A stretch of 35,458 nt of DNA from Lachnospiraceae bacterium (GTDB lineage: Bacteria; Bacillota; Clostridia; Lachnospirales; Lachnospiraceae). This document shows positions 11,184 to 19,379 of this stretch, piece by piece. The stretch's first letter is position 1. Each line of letters opens with the position of its first letter. Position numbers and translations under genes: made by a program. The stretch is from positions 1-35,458 of the forward strand of contig JAQUUX010000031.1 in assembly GCA_028693705.1 (NCBI GenBank). Reading direction: 5' to 3'. The notes beneath the pieces are model-generated. The model was not told the DNA's origin. It searched no databases and saw only the letters and a list, made by a program, of their open reading frames with translations.

Positions 11184-12311
11184 TTACTTATCAATTACAA
11201 GTAATTGAGCAAAATCGTGGAGAATCTCACTGAGGCACCATTTTAACGTATCAAATGCGCCGGCTTTATAAAGATTAATCAGGATCATGCCAATAGGAAT
11301 AGAAATAATCATGCCAATGACACTGCTGACGCGGTATCCTATATACATGAAGAGCAAGGTGGCGAAAGGATCCATACCAACGGATTCGCCCACCAGTTTG
11401 GGCTGTACTAATTGGTGAACTACCAGACAGACGGCATATAAAATGATCATACCTGCAGCGGCGCCCAGGTTTCCGGAGAATAATTTAATAATTGCCCATG
11501 GACATAATACGGTACCGGTTCCGAACAGGGGCAGCATATCCAAAAAGGCAATACCAAATCCAATCAGCCAAGCATAATCTACATCTAACAGGACCAGTCC
11601 GATTAAAACAATCACATAGATAATTCCCATGATCTTGAATTGTGCTTTAAAATAAGCACCTACTACACGAATGGCCTGTTCGTAGATGTTTCCGACATTT
11701 TCCTGAAAGGAAGCAGGAAGATGCTTTTTTGTAAGCTTCAAGAGTTTTTCACGATCAGCGATAAAGAAATAGGTTGCAAGAAATCCCATGACGATGTTAA
11801 CAAGCGCATCGGGAATCCCTTTCGCAAAACCGCTGATGGCAGTCACTGTAGGCTCCCCGTTACCAACAACCACATTATTTAAGGAACCTTCCAGTGCAAC
11901 TACTAATTTATTGAGATCAAAACCGTTCAGAAAAGGAATACTGTTTAATAATCGCTCTATCTGTTCTAAAGCCCTTGTAATCTCAATTCCTGCATTTGCA
12001 TACATCGTAGGTAAATTATCCGTAAAACCGATCAATCCGGTAGCCAGTGCCGCGCCGATCCCATAACATGCCAAAACAACTATAGCAATAACAAATATGA
12101 TAATTAAGGCAAAGCCATATTTTCTTTTGATATTAATTTTCTTTTCAAGAAAACGGACAACAGGATTGGCTATTAACGACAAAATAAAGCCCACAACAAA
12201 TGGCATAAAATAAGCCAATACTCTAGGCGCTACAAAAACCACAAACAATATTGCTACTACCGCTGTCAACAAATTACAGAAAATCTTCAAATACTTCGTA
12301 GACTGCTTCAT
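11184..12311 (-). CDS. AI-2E family transporter (YtvI-like permease)
   Basis: A 375-residue membrane protein with about eight hydrophobic segments and the AI-2E/PerM-family signatures: a long soluble loop after the first segments, GFGIAFLDMLPLFGTGTVL, and LVQPKLVGESVGMDPFATLLFMYIGYR near the end. Family members are proposed exporters or Na+/H+ antiporters; the substrate is not predictable here. I start it at the ATG at 12311 because CGAGGG lies just ahead; an upstream TTG at 12335 is less likely. It has its own promoter. Confidence 0.88.
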   Translation of the reverse strand: MKQSTKYLKIFCNLLTAVVAILFVVFVAPRVLAYFMPFVVGFILSLIANPVVRFLEKKINIKRKYGFALIIIFVIAIVVLACYGIGAALATGLIGFTDNLPTMYANAGIEITRALEQIERLLNSIPFLNGFDLNKLVVALEGSLNNVVVGNGEPTVTAISGFAKGIPDALVNIVMGFLATYFFIADREKLLKLTKKHLPASFQENVGNIYEQAIRVVGAYFKAQFKIMGIIYVIVLIGLVLLDVDYAWLIGFGIAFLDMLPLFGTGTVLCPWAIIKLFSGNLGAAAGMIILYAVCLVVHQLVQPKLVGESVGMDPFATLLFMYIGYRVSSVIGMIISIPIGMILINLYKAGAFDTLKWCLSEILHDFAQLLVIDK

Positions 12312-12376
12312 AATATGCCCTCGATTATTCTTCAAGAATATTATTACTCTTAAACACTTATTCTATAATTAAAACA

Positions 12377-12405
12377 ATTATAGGACATCTTCCCATGAAA
12401 GACAA
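12377..12405 (-). promoter_or_regulatory. Predicted promoter of the AI-2E transporter gene
   Basis: On the minus strand TTGTCT (12400-12405) and a perfect TATAAT (12377-12382) are 17 bases apart. The -10 box lies in one arm of the inverted repeat CTATAATT-AAAAC-AATTATAG (12363-12383), which could be an operator. Confidence 0.6.
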
Positions 12406-12457
12406 ATCAAATATACGGTCATTGCGTAGTGAATGGATAGATAATTTCGATACAGAA

Positions 12458-12563
12458 TCTTGAAAAACGTCAGCACTTGCAAAATGAAAGAAGCACAGGA
12501 GTCGGTTTAACCGAATTCCTGTGCTTCTTATATTTTGCTTAGTGTCTGCTACGTTTTTCAAGA
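12458..12563. repeat. Long palindromic element with terminator-like core, 3' of prs
   Basis: TCTTGAAAAACGT at the left end pairs with ACGTTTTTCAAGA at the right end, and pairing continues inwards through AGCA, GCAAAAT and a strong core, GAAGCACAGGA..TCCTGTGCTTC (12490-12527). The whole element is an imperfect 106-base palindrome. The core is followed by T-rich sequence in both directions, so it probably terminates prs on the minus strand. It shares the 15-base string AAAAACGTCAGCACT with the palindrome after mfd. The bases between here and the transporter promoter, and up to prs at 12640, show no gene. Confidence 0.7.
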
Positions 12564-12639
12564 AGCGAGAGCGTTTCTGTAGAGAAGTTATCTATCTATT
12601 CACCCACACTTATGACCTTTTTATTTAGTCTAAAGGTTT

Positions 12640-13848
12640 TTATTTAGTGCCTTCCGGTGTATACTCTAACTCCCCGCTCTTATATCTGCTTACTATGTTC
12701 TGAATTCTCTCAATAGGATTCAATAAATCGCTGATAGAGCTGTCATGATTTAAGGTATCAATAATATAAGCAATATATTTACTCATATCGCAGTTGATAT
12801 ACCATGGACAGCTTAATAATTCAGGAGTCTGGTAAATCAGGTTAGTAGTTAATACTCTGGTAATGATACCATCTTCAAAAGCCTTGTCAAAGCCCTTTAA
12901 GCCATTTGTGAATAAACCAAATGTAGCACAGATGAAGATGCGACGTGCTTTTCTTTCCTTTAATGCTGCGGCAACTTCCAGTACACTTTCACCGGAGGAG
13001 ATCATATCATCGATGATAATTAAATCTTTTCCTTCCACGCTGGCACCTAAGAACTCATGAGCAACGATTGGATTACGTCCGTTTACAACGGTAGTATAAT
13101 CACGGCGCTTGTAGAACATACCCATATCCATACCTAATACATTTGCCATATAAACAGCACGTCCCATACCGCCTTCATCAGGGCTGACCACCATCATATG
13201 TTCGGAATCTAACTGCAGATCCTTAGTATGACGCAAGAGACCCTTAATAAACTGATAAGTAGGAGAAACTGTTTCAAAACCATGAAGCGGAATAGCATTC
13301 TGTACGCGGGCATCATGAGCATCAAATGTAATGATATTGTCAACACCCATAGAAACCAGTTCTTTTAAGGCAAGAGCGCAATCCAGAGATTCTCTGGAAG
13401 TTCTCTTATGCTGTCTGCTTTCATATAAGAAAGGCATGATGACCGTAATTCTTCTGGCTTTACCACCTACAGCAGCAATAATACGTTTCAGATCCTGATA
13501 ATGATCATCCGGAGACATATGATTTTCATGTCCGCACAGAGAATAGGTCAGACTGTAATTTGCTACATCAACTAAAATATAAAGATCGGATCCTCTAACG
13601 GATTCCAGGATAACGCCTTTTGCCTCACCTGATCCAAAACGGGGAACCATTGCATCTAAAATATAACTATCACGCTGATAACCTGAAAAAGCAAGGCTAT
13701 CCTTATGTTCGCTTTCTCTTTCAGTTCTCCATTTTACAAGATAGTAGTCAACCTTTTCACCTAAAGGTTTGCAGCCCCGTAGGGGGATCATCCCAAGAGA
13801 ACCTACCGGGATTGTATCAAGATTTCTTTTTTCTTCACGTTTTGCCAT
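12640..13848 (-). CDS. prs: Ribose-phosphate pyrophosphokinase, long divergent form
   Basis: PRPP synthase makes phosphoribosyl pyrophosphate from ribose 5-phosphate and ATP for nucleotide, histidine and NAD synthesis. The protein (402 residues) is longer than the classical enzyme (about 315) because of extra sequence at both ends. It keeps the family hallmarks: the metal and substrate segment ITFDAHDARVQNAIPLHGFE, the flag-like VSPDEGGMGRA, and the PRPP loop DLIIIDDMISSGESV. The ATG at 13848 follows dnaI by ten bases, so prs is the last gene of a dnaD-dnaI-prs unit. The long form is known from clostridia; a second, classical prs may exist elsewhere. Confidence 0.88.
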   Translation of the reverse strand: MAKREEKRNLDTIPVGSLGMIPLRGCKPLGEKVDYYLVKWRTERESEHKDSLAFSGYQRDSYILDAMVPRFGSGEAKGVILESVRGSDLYILVDVANYSLTYSLCGHENHMSPDDHYQDLKRIIAAVGGKARRITVIMPFLYESRQHKRTSRESLDCALALKELVSMGVDNIITFDAHDARVQNAIPLHGFETVSPTYQFIKGLLRHTKDLQLDSEHMMVVSPDEGGMGRAVYMANVLGMDMGMFYKRRDYTTVVNGRNPIVAHEFLGASVEGKDLIIIDDMISSGESVLEVAAALKERKARRIFICATFGLFTNGLKGFDKAFEDGIITRVLTTNLIYQTPELLSCPWYINCDMSKYIAYIIDTLNHDSSISDLLNPIERIQNIVSRYKSGELEYTPEGTK

Positions 13849-13858
13849 GAAAGAAGCC

Positions 13859-14830
13859 TCACTTTCTGTTCAACATTCGTTTTTTGTACATCCGAATATC
13901 CGGACCGGAAATACGGATAATTTCATAATTGCTGGTAATTCTGGAAAAAATTCTGTCGGAATACCGGTCTCTTAATTCCGCCAGCGAAAGATTGGTAGAG
14001 ATGATCGTTGCTTTTTTTCTGATATGACGTTCATTCAGACAGGAAAACAACTGTGTTGTGACGAAATTATTGGTTAACTCCGTTCCAAGATCATCAATGA
14101 TAACTAAATCGCAACTGAAGAGATCTGCATAAGCAGAAGAGAGCTCTTCTTTGCTCTTATAATCGAAAGAATACCTTGATAATAAATCGAACAGTCCAAC
14201 TGCACTGAAATACAGCACCGCATGCCCCTTCTCAATGAGCTCTTTGGCAACACAGCCGGAAAGGAACGATTTCCCCGTACCTACTGTACCATAAAAGAAT
14301 AGATTATGGTAGTCAGAGTTAAAGTTTTTTACAAAATTATGACAGGTTTCAACAGCATTCTGGAAGTGCAGTAAATCCTCACCTTGATAGTATTCATAAG
14401 AAATCATATCAAAGTTTTCACTCTTTATCATTTCCTGAATATGAGACTGCTCATATAACAGACTTACCATCTGCTGACGGAAACAATGACATTTTTGCCC
14501 GTTAATATATCCGGTGTCCTGACAGTCCTTGCAATGATAAAAGGGAGCAAGATAATCATCAGGGAGTCCGTGAGCTAATAATAATTGTTTCTTATCACAC
14601 ATCAGGTTATGCAGTTTGGCATGAAGCAGTGTTAATGCAGTATCATCACCATCGAACATTTTATGAGCCTGCTCCATGGCTATGGTGGAAGTTTCTTCCT
14701 CTAATTCACGAAAGCCGTCAATATGTTCATAAACATAATCCCGGTGTTGCTTATTAATGCGGCGGTTTTCAGCCTGCAATTCTTCATAATGCCTTACTAT
14801 GGCTTCATATTGGCGATTGTTTAGACCCAC
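13859..14830 (-). CDS. dnaI: DnaI/DnaC-like helicase loader ATPase
   Basis: This is an AAA+ ATPase that loads the replicative helicase at origins and restarted forks. In the 323-residue protein, the N-terminal half is helical and carries a zinc-binding set (C100, C103, C114, C116, in HCKDC..KCHC). Walker A is GTVGTGKS (181-188), Walker B DLVIIDDLG (241-249), and sensor 1 IISTN. The start is GTG at 14830, preceded by AAAAGGAGTAGGTA. It lies 12 bases after the DnaD gene, the partner expected for helicase loading. The symbol is by analogy with Bacillus DnaI. Confidence 0.88.
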   Translation of the reverse strand: MGLNNRQYEAIVRHYEELQAENRRINKQHRDYVYEHIDGFRELEEETSTIAMEQAHKMFDGDDTALTLLHAKLHNLMCDKKQLLLAHGLPDDYLAPFYHCKDCQDTGYINGQKCHCFRQQMVSLLYEQSHIQEMIKSENFDMISYEYYQGEDLLHFQNAVETCHNFVKNFNSDYHNLFFYGTVGTGKSFLSGCVAKELIEKGHAVLYFSAVGLFDLLSRYSFDYKSKEELSSAYADLFSCDLVIIDDLGTELTNNFVTTQLFSCLNERHIRKKATIISTNLSLAELRDRYSDRIFSRITSNYEIIRISGPDIRMYKKRMLNRK

Positions 14831-14842
14831 TACCTACTCCTT

Positions 14843-15985
14843 TTAACTGCGAATTCCTGAGTTACTTAAAAGTTCTTTTTCCAGAGAAGCAAAATCATAA
14901 TCATTTTGCGAGAACTGGTTAAACTTATTGCTGGTATTTGATTTGCCGGCAGTAGAGGCTGTTTTTTGTTTGGTTGCAAACTGTGCATCTAATTTGGTGA
15001 TATCTGCCAGATGATGAACATTCAAAGAATGCCAGCTGCTTAAAATACCGTCAGCATATTCAAATCGATGCTTGTCCGTTGCCAGAACAGTTCGGCTGCA
15101 AGCCTCTAAAATGACATCTGTATCAAATGCCAGCTCATTACTCCAGCGTTTAATAAAATCAACTTCCTTAGGGGTAGGAAAACTGCTCTTACCAAGTGCA
15201 TTCATAATAGTATAAACAGTTTTGTCATATTTACCGGCAAAGCTGGCTGCCTGTTTAGGAGTTGAAATTCCGGCTTCAGCCCAGTTAATGGCAACTTTTT
15301 CTATGTAATGAAAATCTTTTTTGCCACGTTCAACACAATATTCAATCAAATAATCAATCAGATCATCTGACAAACGAAGCTTGTCAGACAGGAAGAGAAC
15401 ACTCTTCATTTCAGTTGCAGTCAATGGACGACCAAAGTACTGTTCAGCAATAAATAAAAGCTGTGCGGTATTTTCCTTTGTCTTAAATTCCTTTAGCTGA
15501 TCCAGAGAATAATTTGGTTTCTCAAAACGGGAAGCAGATAATTCTCCGGCAGGCAGAGAAACAACTGTCGTTACCGGTGCCATTGTCAATGGCTGGGTGG
15601 CAGGAATGGGCTGCGTATAGGAAATAGCCTGCATAGACGGGCTTGTCTGTACAAGTGATGTAGCCTGTGCCAATACAGGTACAGGTTTTGATGATAAATC
15701 AAATAAATGAATTCCCGACAGTGACTTAGAACTATCATATTCTAAGGAAATAATATGTTTCTTTTCCCAGAACTTGAGTGCGCGAATTACATCCTTTTCC
15801 GTGTAATTAAATTTATCTGCAATATCGGAAACACTGGTAGAAAGTCTGGCTCCTGTCATGCGCAAAATGTATAAATATATTTTCAACTGTGCATCGTTTG
15901 CATCTGTCATGAACTCATCGATAAATCGATTCGAAATAACAGTTGCGTCGCAATAGTTGTCTTGATAAATAGTTAACTGACTCAT
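14843..15985 (-). CDS. dnaD: DnaD/DnaB-domain replication initiation protein
   Basis: DnaD and DnaB proteins act between DnaA and helicase loading in Firmicutes. The 380-residue protein has an N-terminal winged-helix region (DAQLKIYLYILRMT, then a helix-turn-helix around SVSDIADKFNYTEKDVIRALKFWEKKHII), a variable S/T/P-rich linker, two DnaD-like helical domains (about 180-330), and the C-terminal NDYDFASLEKELLS motif. The frame is open upstream to 16132, but the ATG at 15985 has AGGGTGATTTG ahead and fits the family N-terminus (MSQLTIYQDNY). It heads the dnaD-dnaI-prs unit. The symbol is by domain; it could equally be called DnaB-like. Confidence 0.85.
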   Translation of the reverse strand: MSQLTIYQDNYCDATVISNRFIDEFMTDANDAQLKIYLYILRMTGARLSTSVSDIADKFNYTEKDVIRALKFWEKKHIISLEYDSSKSLSGIHLFDLSSKPVPVLAQATSLVQTSPSMQAISYTQPIPATQPLTMAPVTTVVSLPAGELSASRFEKPNYSLDQLKEFKTKENTAQLLFIAEQYFGRPLTATEMKSVLFLSDKLRLSDDLIDYLIEYCVERGKKDFHYIEKVAINWAEAGISTPKQAASFAGKYDKTVYTIMNALGKSSFPTPKEVDFIKRWSNELAFDTDVILEACSRTVLATDKHRFEYADGILSSWHSLNVHHLADITKLDAQFATKQKTASTAGKSNTSNKFNQFSQNDYDFASLEKELLSNSGIRS

Positions 15986-16008
15986 CAAATCACCCTGTCT
16001 CATCAAAA

Positions 16009-16046
16009 TTTCTGCCTGAAAAAGGAACGGCAGAAACCGCATTCCT
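16009..16046 (-). promoter_or_regulatory. Two competing hairpins in the dnaD leader
   Basis: On the minus strand, AGGAATGCGG-TTTCTG-CCGTTCCT followed by TTTT looks like a weak terminator (plus coordinates 16023-16046). Overlapping it, TTTCTGCC and GGCAGAAA (16009-16036) can pair instead. The two cannot form together, which is the layout of an attenuator. Confidence 0.3.
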
Positions 16047-16066
16047 GTTTTCGGAAAGCAAGAGTG

Positions 16067-16075
16067 ATTATAGCA
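16067..16075 (-). promoter_or_regulatory. Extended -10 promoter of dnaD-dnaI-prs
   Basis: TGCTATAAT on the minus strand is a perfect extended -10 (TGnTATAAT). The sequence 17 bases upstream (TTTCTT) is a poor -35, as is common for extended -10 promoters. The leader is about 75 bases. Confidence 0.55.
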
Positions 16076-16143
16076 TAGCGCGAGGAAAAAAGAAATAGCT
16101 AATTGGTGCCGAAAACCTTGAAAAATGGGCACTTTCGGGAAAT

Positions 16144-16326
16144 TGTGGATAATGTGGACAAGTGGATAAGTAGGTCACATAAAGTATTCAAAAGGTAACC
16201 GGAAAATGAAGAAAATGTTTATAATGCGATGATTTACAGGAATTTTACAAATGAATTATGTAAACAAAAATATCCACAAAAGAATCCGGATAAAACGGTG
16301 GATTTTTCTGTGGATATTGTGGATAA
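16144..16326. promoter_or_regulatory. DnaA-box cluster upstream of dnaD
   Basis: Two perfect DnaA boxes (TGTGGATAA, the complement of TTATCCACA) lie at 16144-16152 and 16318-16326. Near-perfect boxes with one mismatch occur at 16153-16161 (TGTGGACAA), 16161-16169 (AGTGGATAA), 16270-16278 (ATATCCACA, opposite strand) and 16309-16317 (TGTGGATAT). The first three are in direct tandem. The two groups flank about 100 bases of A/T-rich sequence. The span fills the gap between the murC stop and the dnaD promoter, and I see no gene in it. Confidence 0.75.
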
Positions 16327-16327
16327 C

Positions 16328-17725
16328 TTATTTGGAAAGGAGGTTTTCGCCGATTTTAACCACATCTCCGGCTCCCATAGTTATCAACAGGTCACCGTTG
16401 ATACAATTTTCCAATAAAAATTTTTGAATTTCTTCAAAAGAAGGGAAATAATAGCATTCATGTTCCAGCGCCTGTATTTTTGCCTGCAGGGTCTGGGAAC
16501 TGATTCCCAAATTGTCAGTTTCTCTGGCAGCATAGATATCTGCCAAAACAACGTGATCTGCCAGGCTCAAAGCCTCTGCAAAATCATCCATTAAAGCTTT
16601 GGTTCTGGTATAAGTATGTGGCTGGAATACACACCAGGTAGATTTGTGAGGATAATTTCTGGCAGCAGTAAGGGTTGCCTTTATTTCTGATGGATGATGA
16701 GCATAATCATCGATTATGGTTACGCCATTGAGTTCTCCTTTATATTGAAATCTTCGATCTGTACCATGAAAGGTGAGAAGGGATTTCTGAATCGTGCTTT
16801 CTTCCACTCCTAATAATTCAGCCAATGCAATTGCAGCAAGGGCATTATAGACATTGTGTTCACCGGGAACACCCAGCGTAAACGTAGAAGTCTCCGGAAG
16901 TCCCATGGACTCAGCATTTTTACGATGCAATACAAAAGTTGGACGTGCCAGTTCGTCATAAGTGATCTGATCCGTATAGTAATCCAAAGAGGATTCTTTT
17001 CCAAACGTAATGATACGGCAGGTAAGATCTTTGGTAATCCCATCCGGATTGGGGATATCACCATTGATGACCAGGGTACCATCCTCTGGTAAGAGTTCTG
17101 CAAAAGTATGGAAAGAATGGCGGATATCATCCAGATCCTTAAAGAAATCCAAGTGATCAGCATCAATATTCAGGATCAGACTGATCTTAGGACAGAAGCT
17201 TAAAAAACTATTGGTGTATTCACAGGCTTCAGTTACAAAATAATCGGAATGACCTACACGGAAATTGCCGTTGATGGATTTCAAAATACCTCCAACGGAC
17301 AGCGTCGGGTCATCATTATCCTGTAATAAAATCTCTGAGATCATAGAGGTAGTGGTAGTCTTTCCATGGGTACCACTGATGGCAATTGGCAGTTTATAAT
17401 TTTTCATGATCTGTCCGAGAAGCTCAGCTCTGGTCAGAGATGGTATATGTAATTTTTCGGTAGCAACTCGTTCCGGATTATCAGGATGTATGGCTGCGGT
17501 GTAAACTACCAGGTCAATGTCTGAAGAAAGGTTTTCCTCACGCTGGCCGTAGTAAATTGTTGCCCCTTTCCCGGTAAGTAAATCTGTCAATTCAGATTCT
17601 TTAGAATCGGAGCCGGAAATCTGAAATCCCTTAGAGAGCAGAAGTTCTGCTAACCCGCTCATGCTGATACCTCCAATACCGATGAAATATATATGGATTG
17701 GATTATTAAAATCGATTTTGTACAT
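16328..17725 (-). CDS. murC: UDP-N-acetylmuramate--L-alanine ligase
   Basis: MurC adds L-alanine to UDP-MurNAc, the first step of the peptidoglycan stem peptide, in the cytoplasm. The 465-residue protein shows the Mur-ligase domains in order: the N-terminal UDP-binding Rossmann fold (FIGIGGISMSGLAELL, about 14-30), the ATP loop SGTHGKTTTT (117-126), the catalytic segment VTEACEYTNSFL, LNIDADHLDFF, and the C-terminal DDYAHHPSEI. Length is typical. The ATG at 17725 has AGGAAGTG ahead. Its stop abuts a perfect DnaA box. Confidence 0.97.
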   Translation of the reverse strand: MYKIDFNNPIHIYFIGIGGISMSGLAELLLSKGFQISGSDSKESELTDLLTGKGATIYYGQREENLSSDIDLVVYTAAIHPDNPERVATEKLHIPSLTRAELLGQIMKNYKLPIAISGTHGKTTTTSMISEILLQDNDDPTLSVGGILKSINGNFRVGHSDYFVTEACEYTNSFLSFCPKISLILNIDADHLDFFKDLDDIRHSFHTFAELLPEDGTLVINGDIPNPDGITKDLTCRIITFGKESSLDYYTDQITYDELARPTFVLHRKNAESMGLPETSTFTLGVPGEHNVYNALAAIALAELLGVEESTIQKSLLTFHGTDRRFQYKGELNGVTIIDDYAHHPSEIKATLTAARNYPHKSTWCVFQPHTYTRTKALMDDFAEALSLADHVVLADIYAARETDNLGISSQTLQAKIQALEHECYYFPSFEEIQKFLLENCINGDLLITMGAGDVVKIGENLLSK

Positions 17726-17772
17726 AGTTACACTTCCTGTTTCATAGATTTAATGTAGTTGATCCTCTTAGT

Positions 17773-17800
17773 ATTATACGCATTTATGTGAAAAAAACAA
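17773..17800 (-). promoter_or_regulatory. Predicted promoter of murC
   Basis: On the minus strand TTGTTT (17795-17800) and a perfect TATAAT (17773-17778) are 16 bases apart, about 40 bases before the murC start. Confidence 0.5.
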
Positions 17801-17969
17801 ATATATAACTGCGAACATTAAAATGAATTTCAGCGAAAACAAAAATATTTTACAATTGATATGTGTTTGACATTTTCTGGAAAAACACTAAAAGAGAGAC
17901 GAAAAGGGAAAATATGTCAAAAATTCACACGAATGACAGTAAATTTAAAGAATTTTTCGTCAAAATTAT

Positions 17970-17998
17970 TCACGAAATTCGAGTAGTGTGTTATACTA
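17970..17998 (+). promoter_or_regulatory. Predicted promoter of glgC-glgD
   Basis: TTCACG (17970-17975) and TATACT (17993-17998) are 17 bases apart. The divergent murC-glgC spacer (17726-18104, 379 bases) is A/T-rich and holds both promoters. It also holds three copies of ATTCAC (17923-17928, 17969-17974, 18010-18015), the second overlapping the -35. I see no convincing gene in the spacer. Confidence 0.55.
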
Positions 17999-18104
17999 TT
18001 TGTGTACAAATTCACATAATTGAGGATGGAAACAGAATATTTAGGGGAGGATTCATTCAAAAAGAGAAGGGATTTGTTGAGTAAAAAAAGCAAGAGGTGA
18101 TGAC

Positions 18105-19379
18105 ATGATCAAAAAAGAGATGATTGCCATGCTGTTGGCAGGCGGGCAAGGAAGCAGACTGGGAGTCTTGACTTCCAAAGTAGCAAAACCTGCAGTTTCA
18201 TTTGGCGGAAAGTACAAAATTATCGATTTCCCGCTTAGTAATTGCATAAATTCAGGAGTAGACACCGTAGGTGTACTGACACAGTATCAGCCACTTCGTT
18301 TAAACAGCCATATTGGAATTGGTATTCCGTGGGATCTGGATAGAAACGTGGGAGGAGTTACTGTTTTACCGCCTTATGAGAAGAGCGGAAACAGTGAATG
18401 GTATACGGGAACAGCCAATGCCATATACCAGAATATTGAATACATGGAATCCTATAATCCGGAATATGTTCTGATTCTATCAGGCGATCATATTTATAAG
18501 ATGGATTATGAAGTTATGCTGGATTTCCATAAAGCAAACAATGCAGAAGTCACCATTGCTGTTATGCCGGTTCCGATGGAGGAGGCAAAGCGATTCGGTA
18601 TTGTTATCGCTGATGAAGACAAGAAAATACAGGATTTTGAGGAAAAACCGGAACAGCCCAGAAGCAATCTGGCATCCATGGGTATCTACATATTTAATTG
18701 GAAAACATTAAAAGAATCATTATATGAATTAGCAAATCAGTCATCACTTGACTTTGGCAAGCATGTTATACCATATTGTCATTCACAGGGAAAACCTTTA
18801 TATGCTTATGAATTTAACGGCTATTGGAAGGATGTAGGAACACTGGATTCTTATTGGGAAGCCAATATGGAACTGATTGATATCGTCCCTGAGTTTAACT
18901 TATATGAAGAATACTGGAAGATCTATACTACCAGTGATAGCCTGCCACCGCAGTATTTCTCATCTGACAGTGCAGTAGAACGTTGTATTGTTGGAGAAGG
19001 ATCAGAGATATGCGGAGAAATCTACAATTCTGTTATAGGCTGTGATGTAAAAATCGGCAAGGGATCAGTGGTTCGGGATTCTATTATTATGAATGGCGTA
19101 GTCATTGGTGAGAATTGTGAATTGAACAAAACCATTATTGCAGAGCAGGTACAGATAGGAGATGAGGTAAAAGCTGGAATTGGTGAAGCAGCAGATAATG
19201 AGACAGCACCTCATATTTATAACTATGATCTGGTAACCATAGGTGAGAAGAGCGTGATACCGGCGCAGGTAACAATTGGAAAGAATGTATGTATTTTCGG
19301 TTGTACAACCCTGGAGGATTATGAGGAAAGAAATCTTCCGAGCGGTAAAACTTTAATAAAGGCAGGTGACAAACAGTGA
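18105..19379 (+). CDS. glgC: Glucose-1-phosphate adenylyltransferase
   Basis: GlgC makes ADP-glucose from glucose 1-phosphate and ATP, the committed step of glycogen synthesis. The 424-residue protein has the nucleotidyltransferase loop [15 protein letters not shown] (about 9-23), the substrate segments [20 protein letters not shown] and [12 protein letters not shown], the catalytic aspartate region [11 protein letters not shown], and a C-terminal left-handed beta helix of hexapeptide repeats ([20 protein letters not shown]). The ATG at 18105 has AAGAGGTGATGAC ahead. It overlaps glgD by four bases, so the two subunits should be made together. Confidence 0.96.
   Translation: MIKKEMIAMLLAGGQGSRLGVLTSKVAKPAVSFGGKYKIIDFPLSNCINSGVDTVGVLTQYQPLRLNSHIGIGIPWDLDRNVGGVTVLPPYEKSGNSEWYTGTANAIYQNIEYMESYNPEYVLILSGDHIYKMDYEVMLDFHKANNAEVTIAVMPVPMEEAKRFGIVIADEDKKIQDFEEKPEQPRSNLASMGIYIFNWKTLKESLYELANQSSLDFGKHVIPYCHSQGKPLYAYEFNGYWKDVGTLDSYWEANMELIDIVPEFNLYEEYWKIYTTSDSLPPQYFSSDSAVERCIVGEGSEICGEIYNSVIGCDVKIGKGSVVRDSIIMNGVVIGENCELNKTIIAEQVQIGDEVKAGIGEAADNETAPHIYNYDLVTIGEKSVIPAQVTIGKNVCIFGCTTLEDYEERNLPSGKTLIKAGDKQ

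Noticed and set aside
12358-12561. Minus-strand open frame of 67 codons between the transporter and prs
   Set aside because: It lies across the long palindrome and the predicted promoter, has no ribosome binding site, and resembles no protein.
16144-16326. The DnaA-box cluster as the main chromosomal origin
   Set aside because: dnaA, dnaN and the usual rpmH or recF neighbours are absent. The data support a DnaA-binding region only.
17863-18084. Open frame of 73 codons in the murC-glgC spacer
   Set aside because: An internal ATG at 17914 has a fair GGGAAAAT ahead, but the frame runs over the glgC promoter and its composition is that of A/T-rich spacer. I do not accept it without conservation.
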